The notes under the pieces: generated by a model
What the model saw: only the letters and a program-made list of their open reading frames with translations
What the model was told of the DNA's origin: nothing
Database searches by the model: none
Shown here: positions 52,108 to 60,851 of the stretch, in pieces
Layout: the number at the start of each line of letters is the position of its first letter
How positions within the stretch are numbered: the stretch's first letter is position 1
Position numbers and translations under genes: made by a program
Assembly: GCA_009668945.1 (NCBI GenBank)
Contig: SBEH01000008.1
Location: forward strand, 32,102-96,101
Direction of reading: 5' to 3'
Source: Actinomycetota bacterium
GTDB taxonomy: Bacteria > Actinomycetota > Coriobacteriia > Anaerosomatales > Anaerosomataceae
Length of the DNA stretch: 64,000 nucleotides

Positions 52108-52746
52108 CTACGGCAGTGCGTGCCCGTGCGGATGCTCGGGGTGCCTCCGGCGCGCGACCAGCGTCACGACGCATCCCGCCGCAACCGCCATCGAGGCCAC
52201 CATCGCCAGGAACGAGTAGATGTAGGTCGGATTCTCGGAGTTGAACACCGGGCTGTCGGGGTGGAAGAGGTTCGGGAGTACGAGCACGAGCGTCCAGAGT
52301 GAGATCGCCAGCACCGCGTCCAGCACCGCCGGGACCTTCGGGTGGTCGAAGATCAGCTGGATCGCAAGGATCACGACCGCGGCCGCCAACAGGCCGAACG
52401 TCATCCCCAGACGGGGCTCGTTCCACAGGATGCCGCCCCAGATGAGCTTCATCGACGTGATGCCGAGGACGGTGTTCACGCACCACAGCGGCAACGAGCA
52501 CCAGCGGAACGCCTCGCCCCATCGGCCCAGCTTCTCGGCCCCGAACACATAGGCCAGGCTGAAGGCGCCAGCCAGGGTGAACGTGCCCATGTTCACCCAC
52601 GTCGATGCTCCGTGGAACATGACGAAGCGCACCATCGTACCGAGCCGCTCGTCGGGCGGGATGCTGAGGATCGCCGCGACGCACGCTGCTGCGGCAAACG
52701 GGACTAGCGCGACAAGTCCTATGCGGGCATGACGCGACAGCGGCAA
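52108..52746 (-). CDS. CcmC/CcsA-like haem-handling membrane protein
   Basis: The 212-residue protein has six transmembrane helices. In the third or fourth, KLIWGGILWNEPRLGMTF resembles the tryptophan-rich haem-binding motif of CcmC and CcsA (WGxxWxWD followed by xR). A His lies in RFVMFHGASTWVNMG, where CcmC has its conserved HVP helix, and another in LFHPDSPVFNSENP. A protein that presents haem for cytochrome c assembly makes sense beside so many c-type cytochromes. The Trp motif is degenerate (NE in place of WD), so it may be a divergent homologue. It ends 12 bases from the convergent gene. Confidence 0.6.
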   Translation of the reverse strand: MPLSRHARIGLVALVPFAAAACVAAILSIPPDERLGTMVRFVMFHGASTWVNMGTFTLAGAFSLAYVFGAEKLGRWGEAFRWCSLPLWCVNTVLGITSMKLIWGGILWNEPRLGMTFGLLAAAVVILAIQLIFDHPKVPAVLDAVLAISLWTLVLVLPNLFHPDSPVFNSENPTYIYSFLAMVASMAVAAGCVVTLVARRRHPEHPHGHALP

Positions 52747-52749
52747 CGT

Positions 52750-53613
52750 CTACCTCCTGGCCTTTCGGCGGATGATCTCGACCATCCCGAGCGCCGCGTT
52801 CTCCCCGGCCTCGATCGCCTCCGCGATATGCGCGTAGTCCATGCCCGTCATGTGGTGCACGGCGGGTGAGATCACGACGTCGGCCTCGCGCAACGCCTGC
52901 TCGGCGACGCGTGCCTCGAACGCCTCCGAGACCGCGCTCAGGATGTCGAGGCTTGTACTGCCGCGCTGCAACGAGCCGGTCTTCACGTTCTCGCGGATCT
53001 CCTTGATGCGCTCCGCAGGACCCGGCGGCACACCCTCGGGCAGCCTCACCGTTCCATCGCCATGGACATCGACCGCCACGATGACCTCTGCGCCGAGATG
53101 CCGCGCAAGCGAGATCGGCATCGGCTCGGAGACGTAGCCGTCGACCAGAAGCGCGTCGTCCATGGTGACAGGAAGGAAGGCGAGCGGAACCGAGATACTC
53201 GCGCGCAGCGCGGCGATGAGGTCACCGGACGTGAACCGTACCGGCCGGTTGCGCGTCAGGTCCGTCGCCACGCACCCGAACGGGATGGCGAGCTCCTCGA
53301 AGGTGGCCGGCAGATGCTCGCGCATGAACGCCTGGACCTTGTCGCCGGAGAAGACCGCGCCCTTGACCAACGCAACCTCGCCGACGCCGGTGAAGTCCTT
53401 GATGTCCATCCCGAGCGCGATGCGCTCGACTTCGGCCGCGGAGTGACCCGCCGCGTAGAATGCGCCCACGAACGCGCCCATGCTCGTACCTGCGATCGCG
53501 TGTGGGACGAGTCCTTCGGATTCCAGCACCTTCAGCACGCCGATGTGCGCAAGCCCTCGCGCGGCGCCACTGCCGAGCACCAGGCCTATCCGCTTGCTCC
53601 GGAGCGGCGACAT
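52750..53613 (-). CDS. Patatin-like phospholipase (RssA/YlbK type)
   Basis: The 287-residue protein has an oxyanion loop GSGAARG, nucleophile elbow GTSMGA (Ser at about 44), and catalytic Asp in LVDGY. Patatin-fold lipases release fatty acids from phospholipids. It lies 4 bases after the CDP-alcohol transferase gene and 3 bases before the CcmC-like gene, so a lipid role for the cluster is likely. Confidence 0.93.
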   Translation of the reverse strand: MSPLRSKRIGLVLGSGAARGLAHIGVLKVLESEGLVPHAIAGTSMGAFVGAFYAAGHSAAEVERIALGMDIKDFTGVGEVALVKGAVFSGDKVQAFMREHLPATFEELAIPFGCVATDLTRNRPVRFTSGDLIAALRASISVPLAFLPVTMDDALLVDGYVSEPMPISLARHLGAEVIVAVDVHGDGTVRLPEGVPPGPAERIKEIRENVKTGSLQRGSTSLDILSAVSEAFEARVAEQALREADVVISPAVHHMTGMDYAHIAEAIEAGENAALGMVEIIRRKARR

Positions 53614-53617
53614 CCGC

Positions 53618-54295
53618 CTACTTGCCTTCCCTGGCGAGCCGAACCGCGTGCTGCATCGTCGAGACCAGGAACACGAGACCCATCGCGACGGCTAGACCGA
53701 TGCCGATGACGTCGAACGGCAGCAGCTCGCCCAGGATGGGCGTGAGGAACCAGCCTTCCGCGGCGATGATCGCCGTGTTCACCAGCATGATGATGGCGCG
53801 CATCTCGGTGGGCCCGAACTTCCCGTAGCTGATCTTGAACACGCCGTCCACGGCGGTGCGCACGTACACATGCACGCTCATGAGCAGGTAGCCGATCATC
53901 GCGAAGGCGGCGATGTCCAGGCGCAGGTACGGCGACATGCCGATGCCGATGATCGTGAGGAATTCGGTCACGGCGTCCACCGAGTGGTCGATGTAGAAGC
54001 CGAACTTCGGCCGCTCGATCTTGCGGTAGCGGGCGAGCGTGCCGTCAAGCGAATCGCCGTACCAGTTGATGACGAAGCCGAGGTTCACGAACATCAGCCA
54101 CCAGACGTTTCGCGCCGAGAGCCAGTAGCCGGCGAAGCACACGATCGAGCCCACGACGCCGATGGCGGTGAGCACGTCCGGCGTGATCCAAACCGGCGAG
54201 TGCGCCGCCAGGTACTGCAGCGCCGGGCGCTCTAGTGGCCCGAGGAGCATGTCGTTGACGCGCTTGTGCTCTTTGATGTCGTGCACTTCGGCCAT
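53618..54295 (-). CDS. CDP-alcohol phosphatidyltransferase family protein
   Basis: The 225-residue membrane protein has the family signature D81, D84-G85, A88-R89, G99, D103 and D107 (GDSLDGTLAR, then GFYIDHSVD). The family swaps CMP of a CDP-alcohol for another alcohol, making phospholipid headgroups. About six helices. The alcohol cannot be named from sequence; its length and the following VDAVTEFLTIIGIG run differ from PgsA and PssA. It could equally modify a sphingolipid-type base. It lies 18 bases after the acyltransferase gene. Confidence 0.9.
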   Translation of the reverse strand: MAEVHDIKEHKRVNDMLLGPLERPALQYLAAHSPVWITPDVLTAIGVVGSIVCFAGYWLSARNVWWLMFVNLGFVINWYGDSLDGTLARYRKIERPKFGFYIDHSVDAVTEFLTIIGIGMSPYLRLDIAAFAMIGYLLMSVHVYVRTAVDGVFKISYGKFGPTEMRAIIMLVNTAIIAAEGWFLTPILGELLPFDVIGIGLAVAMGLVFLVSTMQHAVRLAREGK

Positions 54296-54313
54296 TGCAG
54301 GACTCCTTGTCGG

Positions 54314-55204
54314 TCACGCAGGAACGGATACGTCCGGCCACACCTGATGCGGCATCGCCCATTGGGCGGGATACTCCGAGATCCATGACTCGCACACCCT
54401 GAGGACCTTCTCGGCATTCGCGCACAGCGCGTCGCCTTCGGGTCTGTCGCCGTCCATCGGGATCGGGTCGGAGACGAGCAGCCGGTAGCGCCCGTCCTCC
54501 CCCTTCGGCGCGCCGATCGTGACCACCGGGACCCGCGCGCGCATCGCTAGGCGCACATGCAGCAGGGGCATCGGCGCCGCATGCCCGAAGAAGCGCGGCA
54601 TCACCTTGTCCGGAGCGTCTAGCGGACGGTCGTGGCCGGTGAGAATGGACTTGCCGGCCTCGAGGCCGCGCGCAGCCTGCTTGAGCGAGTCCGCTGTGAC
54701 TGGCGTGACGTCGAAGCCCGCCTCCCGGCGCACCTCGTTCTGCCACTCGAACCCGGCGTTCGGCCCCGCCACCGAGAGCAGCTGACAGGTCCAGCCGGTC
54801 CGCCCGAGCGAGCGTCCCACCAGGTCGAAGTTGCCGAGGTGGATGCCGCTATACACGAACGGCCCCTCATCGCGCTCGCGCTCGATCATGCGGTCCCAAC
54901 CCGCGTCGCGAACGATCATCGCGTCTTCGGCGGCGTAGTCGTAGAGGACGTGGTAGAGGTCGTAAAGGAACGTGCCCATCATCCGCACGTTCGCGCGTGC
55001 GGCGTCTTCGAGCGCCTGTCCGGTCAGCGTGCCGCCCGAGATCACGAACTGGTTCGAGCGCGCGGCACGCATGATCTCCGAGTCCTCGCCGACCCGGTTG
55101 GCCGCAAACGCCACCACACGGCCCGCGGCACGCCTCGGCAGCACGCGCCCGAACCCGAGCGCCATGCGCATTCCGATGCGACTTCGCGACAATGATCCCA
55201 GCAT
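54314..55204 (-). CDS. LpxL/HtrB-type lysophospholipid acyltransferase
   Basis: The 296-residue protein has the catalytic HX4D (H122-LGNF-D127), followed by GRSLGRTGWTCQLLSV and later TGHDRPLD and MPRFFGHAAPMP, which fit the LABLAT family (lauroyl acyltransferases and mycobacterial PIM acyltransferase). In monoderms these act on glycolipids or phosphoglycolipids. Start at the ATG at 55204 with AAGGAG upstream. Divergent from the GNAT gene, with 91 bases between them. Confidence 0.9.
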   Translation of the reverse strand: MLGSLSRSRIGMRMALGFGRVLPRRAAGRVVAFAANRVGEDSEIMRAARSNQFVISGGTLTGQALEDAARANVRMMGTFLYDLYHVLYDYAAEDAMIVRDAGWDRMIERERDEGPFVYSGIHLGNFDLVGRSLGRTGWTCQLLSVAGPNAGFEWQNEVRREAGFDVTPVTADSLKQAARGLEAGKSILTGHDRPLDAPDKVMPRFFGHAAPMPLLHVRLAMRARVPVVTIGAPKGEDGRYRLLVSDPIPMDGDRPEGDALCANAEKVLRVCESWISEYPAQWAMPHQVWPDVSVPA

Positions 55205-55295
55205 GCCCCGGCCCGCTCCTTCCCGGCGTCCGTCCAGTGTACCAGCACCAATCGCAGTGCTACGCTCGTGCCGGCATCCACCCAAGGAGACGAAT

Positions 55296-56465
55296 GTGAC
55301 CGGCGCGACCGCAGCAGTACGCGTGGAGGAGATCCCGCTCGGCGACCCGCGGATCAAGGACTTCGTCGCGTTTCACTGGAAGCACTACCGCAACGACCCC
55401 TACTGGGTTCCCCAGCTGAACGCCGACCTGCTCGGCAACAAGCTGCTCGGGATGAAGGGGCTCCTCACGCCCGGGCACCCGTACCACGAGAGCGCGGGTG
55501 CCACGCACTTCATCGCCTACCGAGGCGCCGAGGCGGTCGGCCGTGTCTCTGCCGTCGTGAACCACCGGTTCAACGACTACTACAACGCGAAGATCGCGTT
55601 CTTCGGCTTCTTCGAGACCATCGAGGACTACGCGGTCGCCGAGGCGCTGCTCTCGACCGCGCGGGACTGGGCGAAGGCGCACGGCGCCGAAGTGCTGCGC
55701 GGCCCAGGGGAATACGGCAATGCGACGCACGAGCGCCAGGCGTGCCTCATCGATGGGTTCGACCAGGACGTCTACGTGGAGCACACGTACAATCCGCCGT
55801 ACTACCAGGAGTTCATCGAGCGCTTCGGCTTCGCCAAGGTGATGGACTACCACGCGTACAAGGTCGACCTCACCAAACCGATTCCCGAGCGCATGACGGC
55901 GCTTTCCGCCGCGGTAGCCGCGCGAAGCCGTATCGAGACTCGCGCACTCGACATGTCGCGCTTCGAGGAAGACCTCGCACTCGTTGTCGAGATCTACAAC
56001 AAGGCCTGGGCGCAGAACTGGGGCTTCCTGCCGATCCAGCAGTGGGAGGTCGACGCGCTCGTCGAAGCGCTCAAGCCGATCATCGACCCGGGTCTGGTGC
56101 GCTTCGCGTTTCTCGATAGCGAGCCGATCGCCGTTCTCGGCGCGTTTCCCGACCCGAACGAGCCGCTGCAGCCGCGCTGGAAGTGGTACGGCGACTCGGA
56201 CTACACCCGTTTGGCGCGCCTTTTCGCCACCCGGCGGAAGATCCAACGCGTGCGGCTCATCTTCTTCGGCATAGTCCCCGGGTACCGCAGGCACGGCGCC
56301 GACGCTCTGCTATATCGGGAGGTCCACAACTACGCGCAGTCGAAGGGTTACGGCGACTGCGACGTATCGTTACTGCTCGAGGTGAACGATCTGATCATCC
56401 GGGCCGCCGAGGCCATGGACGGGCACCGCTCGAAGACCTGGCGGATCTGGGACCTCAAGCTCTAG
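55296..56465 (+). CDS. Large GNAT-family acyltransferase, YghO-like
   Basis: The 389-residue protein is twice the size of a usual GNAT enzyme. Motifs include FIAYRGAEAVGRVSAVVNH, GFFETIEDYAVAEALL, VLRGPGEYGNATHERQACL, GFDQDVYVEHTYNPPYY and the C-terminal acetyl-CoA region IFFGIVPGYRRHGADALLYRE. That layout matches the YghO-like group, to which, as I recall, the bacterial ceramide synthase of Caulobacter belongs. It would N-acylate a long-chain base; the SPT-like gene lies 3 kb away. GTG start with AAGGAG. Its stop codon and that of cheB overlap in CTAG. Confidence 0.85.
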   Translation: MTGATAAVRVEEIPLGDPRIKDFVAFHWKHYRNDPYWVPQLNADLLGNKLLGMKGLLTPGHPYHESAGATHFIAYRGAEAVGRVSAVVNHRFNDYYNAKIAFFGFFETIEDYAVAEALLSTARDWAKAHGAEVLRGPGEYGNATHERQACLIDGFDQDVYVEHTYNPPYYQEFIERFGFAKVMDYHAYKVDLTKPIPERMTALSAAVAARSRIETRALDMSRFEEDLALVVEIYNKAWAQNWGFLPIQQWEVDALVEALKPIIDPGLVRFAFLDSEPIAVLGAFPDPNEPLQPRWKWYGDSDYTRLARLFATRRKIQRVRLIFFGIVPGYRRHGADALLYREVHNYAQSKGYGDCDVSLLLEVNDLIIRAAEAMDGHRSKTWRIWDLKL

Positions 56466-57094
56466 CTGCTGAGCCGGCCGCTTGCGCGCTCCACCAGCAC
56501 TTGCGGAAGCGTATCCGCGCAGACGCACTCCAGCACCGCTCCGAGCTGCTGCGCCGACTCCGGCATGCTCGGCGCCACCGCGGTCGCAGGATCCTCGGCG
56601 AGCGTGTACGCGCCCGCCTTGCGCAGTGCCAGCATCCCGAGCGATCCGTCCTTCCCGAGGCCGGTGAGCAGCACGCCGAGCGCGCGGCTGCCAAAGGTCT
56701 CCGCGGCCGACGAGAGCATGAAATCGATCGACGGCACGAAGAACGAGTCCGCGAAGTCGGTATCCAAACGGATCCGCGCGCCCGATCCGTCGCGACGGAA
56801 TCGCATGTGCATGCCCACCGGAGCGATGTACACCGAGCCGCGCTCGAAACGCTCCCCGTTGCGGGCCTCCCTCACCTTGAGCCAGCAGAGCGGATCGAGA
56901 CGCTCGGCCCACTGTTCCACGAAGCCCTCGGCGATGTGTTGGCAGACCGCCACAGGCGCCGGGAAGTCCGCGGGTAGCGCGCGCAGGATGCGCTCGACCA
57001 CAGGCGGGCCGCCGGTCGATGCGCCGATGACCACGGCTGCGGAGGCAAAGCCGCCCACCGGCGTGCCGAAGGAGACCGGTGTCTCAGAGCTCAC
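56462..57094 (-). CDS. CheB-type methylesterase domain, stand-alone
   Basis: The 210-residue protein is only the catalytic domain of CheB: GASTGG with the nucleophile Ser, QHIAEGFVEQWAERL with the His, and TGLGKDGSLGMLALRKAGA with the Asp. The receiver domain that normally regulates it is missing, and no CheR, receptor or other chemotaxis gene is near. It may deamidate or demethylate receptors from another locus or have been recruited elsewhere. Convergent with the GNAT gene. Confidence 0.93.
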   Translation of the reverse strand: MSSETPVSFGTPVGGFASAAVVIGASTGGPPVVERILRALPADFPAPVAVCQHIAEGFVEQWAERLDPLCWLKVREARNGERFERGSVYIAPVGMHMRFRRDGSGARIRLDTDFADSFFVPSIDFMLSSAAETFGSRALGVLLTGLGKDGSLGMLALRKAGAYTLAEDPATAVAPSMPESAQQLGAVLECVCADTLPQVLVERASGRLSS

Positions 57095-57278
57095 CGGACC
57101 GCCCCGGGTGCCGAGGTTCCGGCAAATCGGGGCGCGACCCCGCTCTCGCGCCAGAACGGCCGATTCATGCGCCCTCCGCCAACGTCCGGGCGGCCTCGAC
57201 TTCTGTCATGCCAACGGTAGCAGATGGGGGCTCGAGGCGTGCATACTCGTGTCGTAGTCGACTTCGGGGAGGACCGTC

Positions 57279-58118
57279 ATGCGGAGGCCGAGTCTCAGAG
57301 CAGTCCTGCTGATCGTCGTGGCCGCGATGCTTCTCGGCGCGCTCTTCGCATGCGGACCGGACGAGGGCTACAAGTTCGGGCAGAAGGAGTACACCGCGAA
57401 AGTCGGCGAGACGGTCGCACTGAAGCCGCAGAGGTACGACAACCAGAACCACGGCTGCCAGTGCGATCCACCGGACATGGTGTACCTGGAAGCCCGGAAC
57501 GTCGACTACGGGATCGAACCCGCCGAGGGTGCAAAGGTCAGCAGCAAGGGCATCTTCCAGGCCAGCAAGCCGGGCACCTACGTCGTCACGATGTACGGCA
57601 CGCTCGGTTCGGCTTCGACCACAGTGAAGGTGACTGGCGACGAGGACGACGTGGCACTCGCCGAAGACGATGACGAGAGCGCAGACGGCACAACGAGCGA
57701 AGGTGACGTGGCCGCGGCCGACGACACTTCCGGCGAGCCGGTCGAGGTGTTCGGTACGCACAGCCTCGGCGCCGTCAACACAGGCAATCCGCCCAATCCG
57801 ACGGTGTTCACACTCGAGAAGAAGACGAAGATCACCTCCATCATGACCTACCACTGGAACGACGGTCAGGGCAGTGCCGGCGGCGGCAAGATAGGCCTCG
57901 TGGCCGAGGGCGGCAAGAAGTACGGCCCCTGGAAGCTCACCAAGACTACCGACGGCCAGGGCGGCGTTCCGAACGCCTACTGGTACGTCGAACCGGACGA
58001 CCTCGAACTCCCGCCCGGAACGTACACCGTGACCGACACCGATCCGGCCACCTGGTCCTGGAACGACGAGACCGGCGGCATGGGCGTCGTCATCATCTAC
58101 GGCATTCCCGAGCGGTAG
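57279..58118 (+). CDS. Secreted lipoprotein with Ig-like domain, unknown function
   Basis: A lipoprotein signal with lipobox LFAC gives a lipidated Cys at about residue 25. Residues about 40-115 look like a bacterial Ig-like (BIG2-type) strand pattern, with KGIFQASKPGTYVVTM. A low-complexity acidic linker (about 118-150) is followed by a Gly-, Trp- and Tyr-rich beta domain ending GVVIIYG. Two Cys in CQC near residue 60 might form a disulfide or bind metal. GGGGAGG precedes the ATG. Divergent from cheB over a 184-base gap in which I see no strong promoter. Confidence 0.8.
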   Translation: MRRPSLRAVLLIVVAAMLLGALFACGPDEGYKFGQKEYTAKVGETVALKPQRYDNQNHGCQCDPPDMVYLEARNVDYGIEPAEGAKVSSKGIFQASKPGTYVVTMYGTLGSASTTVKVTGDEDDVALAEDDDESADGTTSEGDVAAADDTSGEPVEVFGTHSLGAVNTGNPPNPTVFTLEKKTKITSIMTYHWNDGQGSAGGGKIGLVAEGGKKYGPWKLTKTTDGQGGVPNAYWYVEPDDLELPPGTYTVTDTDPATWSWNDETGGMGVVIIYGIPER

Positions 58119-58163
58119 CGGCCGACAGGGCCGAGGGGCCCCGGATGTATCCAACCGGCCAGG

Positions 58164-59645
58164 CTACCCCGCCGCCTGCTTCATCATCTCCTCGAGCAGG
58201 CGGACCATCGCATACGTGTCTAGCGCGCAGTACTCAGCGAGCGCGCTCAGCGTGGCTTGCGCCTCATCTTCACCCGCAACACCCTTGAGGATGCGCAGGT
58301 AGCGGACGCTGGCGGTCTGTCCGTCCGCGATCGGCAGCCCCTCGTACGAGAGGTCGGGGCACCAAGCCGGCAGCGTGTACTTCACGCTCGAGCGTCCAGC
58401 GGCTTTCGGGTGGCGCGTATAGCGCATGATGAGCGGCTCGAGGTCGAAGAGCCTGGAGCGGATGGCCGCGAGGGCGGGCGCAAGATCCGGCAACGCAGCA
58501 GTCAGCTCATCGATGCGCGTGCGCTCGAACGACGTGTAGTGCACGATCGAGCCGGTCTCACCGAGATCGGCGATCATCTTCTCCGCCAGCGGCCGGCGCG
58601 GGTCGGCGGTGCCGACGTGGAGGAACTCGCGATGCTCGGTGGTGCCGTCTTCCCGGTGAACGTGCACCGAATACTGGAACGGGATCGTCTGGTACGAATG
58701 CGTGCCCGCCCACAGCGGCAACGCCGGCATCACCGTTTCGAAGTCGAGATGGTACACGGGCCACTCGAGGCCGCCGAGTGCCGACGCCAGCGCCCGAGCG
58801 TCCACGCGCGGCTCGCCCGCCTGCACGGCCGCGATCGTCTCGCGCTGCGGCGCAGTGAAGCCGCCGAAATCGGGCGGGATGTCGAGAATGCACGTGAGTC
58901 CCGCGTCGATGAGCCGGTGCAGCTGCGGTTCCGAAAGCCGCGGCAGTTGCGTGACCGGATGCTCGCACGGCAAGAAGGCGTGGCAGTACTCGGCGTATTC
59001 GCACGGGTACGGCTTCGAGCATCGCGTACCGATCAGGACCTCAGGCTCGGGACCCTCCAACACGGCCTGCAGGCGCTCGATCGTCTCGGGCACAGTGCGC
59101 ATGAACTCGCGCGCTTCGTCAGTGATGTTCTCAACAGCGAAGAGCGCCCGGGTATCGTATGCGCCGCCGGCGTAGATGTAGGCGGGATCGAGGTGCACCA
59201 CGTTGATTGTGCGCAGGTTCAGGCCCGCGCCCTCGATTGCGTACGACTGAACGGCGGCGTCGGTGACGTGGACATCCTTGAGCGAGTTGCTCGACTTGAC
59301 CTCGTAGAGGTCCCAGAGTCCGTCGCCTGCTGCGACCATGATGTCAGCCCGGGTGAACGCGCCGCCGAACTCGAACGCGGCTTCGTAGAGGATCGTCGCG
59401 CCCTCGGCAAGCAGACGCTTCGTCGTCTCGAGCGCGTCAGCCTGGTGCATGTAGTCCTCCGAGACCTCGGCACCGCCCGGGAACAGCTCGCGGGCAAGCA
59501 AGCCGACCTCGTGGCCCTGATCAAAGATCCACTGCTGCACCTCATCGGGCGGGGCAGCGAGGTCCTTGCGGTGCACGCCGAGCCAGAGCGCCTTCTCGCA
59601 CTGAAGGCCCTTCTGGAAGCGCGACTTCGAAAGCGTTCGTCCCAT
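58164..59645 (-). CDS. DUF2779 nuclease-like protein (Cas4/RecB-type N-terminus)
   Basis: The 493-residue protein begins LSKSRFQKGLQCEKALWL, the DUF2779/Cas4 first-Cys motif. It continues with a RecB-type nuclease core (DIMV then LYEVKSS) and three further cysteines in CSKPYPCEYAEYC, which would make an iron-sulfur cluster. The C-terminal half has the DEDD-exonuclease-like signatures YHLDFETVMPALP and ALDTYAMVRLLEE. Family members are widespread and uncharacterised, with likely DNA- or RNA-processing roles. I prefer the ATG at 59645; an ATG 17 codons earlier is possible. Confidence 0.85.
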   Translation of the reverse strand: MGRTLSKSRFQKGLQCEKALWLGVHRKDLAAPPDEVQQWIFDQGHEVGLLARELFPGGAEVSEDYMHQADALETTKRLLAEGATILYEAAFEFGGAFTRADIMVAAGDGLWDLYEVKSSNSLKDVHVTDAAVQSYAIEGAGLNLRTINVVHLDPAYIYAGGAYDTRALFAVENITDEAREFMRTVPETIERLQAVLEGPEPEVLIGTRCSKPYPCEYAEYCHAFLPCEHPVTQLPRLSEPQLHRLIDAGLTCILDIPPDFGGFTAPQRETIAAVQAGEPRVDARALASALGGLEWPVYHLDFETVMPALPLWAGTHSYQTIPFQYSVHVHREDGTTEHREFLHVGTADPRRPLAEKMIADLGETGSIVHYTSFERTRIDELTAALPDLAPALAAIRSRLFDLEPLIMRYTRHPKAAGRSSVKYTLPAWCPDLSYEGLPIADGQTASVRYLRILKGVAGEDEAQATLSALAEYCALDTYAMVRLLEEMMKQAAG

Positions 59646-59700
59646 GACCGCATCAACTCCATTCGATGCCGTCATCGTACCGCGGTGGCCTGACATGGCG

Positions 59701-59730
59701 GTGACAACGAGACCTAAACGGCTGCATACT
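59701..59730 (+). promoter_or_regulatory. Possible promoter of the lipoprotein gene at 59760
   Basis: GTGACA (59701-59706) and CATACT (59725-59730) are 18 bases apart, each one or two bases from the sigma70 consensus. The start codon follows 30 bases later. Confidence 0.4.
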
Positions 59731-59759
59731 TGAAGGGTCGCCTACCAAGGGAGTCTCCG

Positions 59760-60551
59760 GTGAAGCGCTTCGCGATCTGTATGCTGGCTCTGGCCCTCAT
59801 GCTCGGACTGACGGCATGCGACACGGGAGGCGGTAGCGCCTCGGACCGTGGCTCTACCGGCAGGACCTCGGGCGGCAGCAGTTCGGACGACGCCATCACC
59901 ACCGTGGGAGATCTGAAGGCGGCGCTGGCCGACCAGTACGGCGACACCGACTGGTACCCGGACATCACGAGCATCACTCAGGAGACCTTCCTCGGCGCGG
60001 ACGTGCTGGCGTTCCATGTGACGTGGTACGCGCCTGATGCGGACTGGACAGTCGACAACGACAAGGTGACACAGCTCCAAAGCGCTCTCTTCGAGCTCAG
60101 CCCGGAGGTCTCGCCCAACCTCGTGATGATCAACGCGATTGGTGAGGTAACTTCCCTCGCGGGCTTCAGTGTGAACGACGCAACATTGATGTCCGAAGTG
60201 TTCGACCTCCCGCCCGCGCCCACCACCGCTGAGGAGTTCGAGGCCTGGCTCGACGCCGTCTACGGCCCGGACGGGCTCGTGAAGCTCGGCCCGAACGAGA
60301 TCTGGTATGGCGCGATACAATCCCTGACGGTCGAGGATCTCGGATACGGCACCGGCCCTGAGCTCGTGATTCGAACGACCATCGGCGGGACCGACAGGAC
60401 GCAGCAGACCCTGCTCCAGCTGGCGATCGGCACCACAGGGTCGCCCCTTCTAAGAGACGTGACGTTGTTCTACGCCGACGGCGCCAGCTCGGCCTACAGC
60501 GGCGGCGCCGGCCCGCCCGGGCAGGGCGGCTTCATGTACCCGAAGCAGTAG
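59760..60551 (+). CDS. Secreted lipoprotein, unknown function
   Basis: The GTG start at 59760 has GGGAG seven bases before it. The signal ends in the lipobox LTAC, lipidated Cys at about 20. A Gly/Ser-rich linker (about 21-45) precedes a mixed alpha/beta domain of some 170 residues (TVGDLKAALADQYGDTDWYPDI, VLAFHVTWYAPD) and a Gly-rich tail. Not recognised as a named family. The paired Trp/Tyr strands resemble small bacterial beta-sandwich domains. It reads convergently toward the TIR-WD40 gene. Confidence 0.8.
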   Translation: MKRFAICMLALALMLGLTACDTGGGSASDRGSTGRTSGGSSSDDAITTVGDLKAALADQYGDTDWYPDITSITQETFLGADVLAFHVTWYAPDADWTVDNDKVTQLQSALFELSPEVSPNLVMINAIGEVTSLAGFSVNDATLMSEVFDLPPAPTTAEEFEAWLDAVYGPDGLVKLGPNEIWYGAIQSLTVEDLGYGTGPELVIRTTIGGTDRTQQTLLQLAIGTTGSPLLRDVTLFYADGASSAYSGGAGPPGQGGFMYPKQ

Positions 60552-60851
60552 GAGGCTCGACTGCCCACGAATACTGCAAGCCGTGTCTGCGAGTCTGCCT
60601 GGCCCCGCCGTAACTCCTCAGGATGCCGAAGTCGCGCTCGATTGCGCGCAGTGACGCCTCCTGACCGGTGCTCACCGAGGTCATGCCGCGCTCAACCTCG
60701 GCGGTGCAGACGATGCCGCTGGAGCCGGTGGGAAGCAGAGCGAGCGCCAGTACCAGGAGCAGTTCGAGTACGATCGTGCGAGCGTTGCGCTTCTGGACGA
60801 ACTCCCCGTCGTCGGCAATGTGTCTAGTGTGCGGCGAGGTCTGGGCAGGCG
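60552..60851. other. 300-base gap between convergent genes, no confident gene
   Basis: On the minus strand, out of frame with the end of the TIR-WD40 gene, a frame is open from about 60848 to a stop at 60532-60534. It would give a signal-peptide-like run (IVLELLLVLALALLP) and a polar tail, but it has no ATG, GTG or TTG at its beginning. It may be a decayed gene or chance. No clear terminator was seen. Confidence 0.35.
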
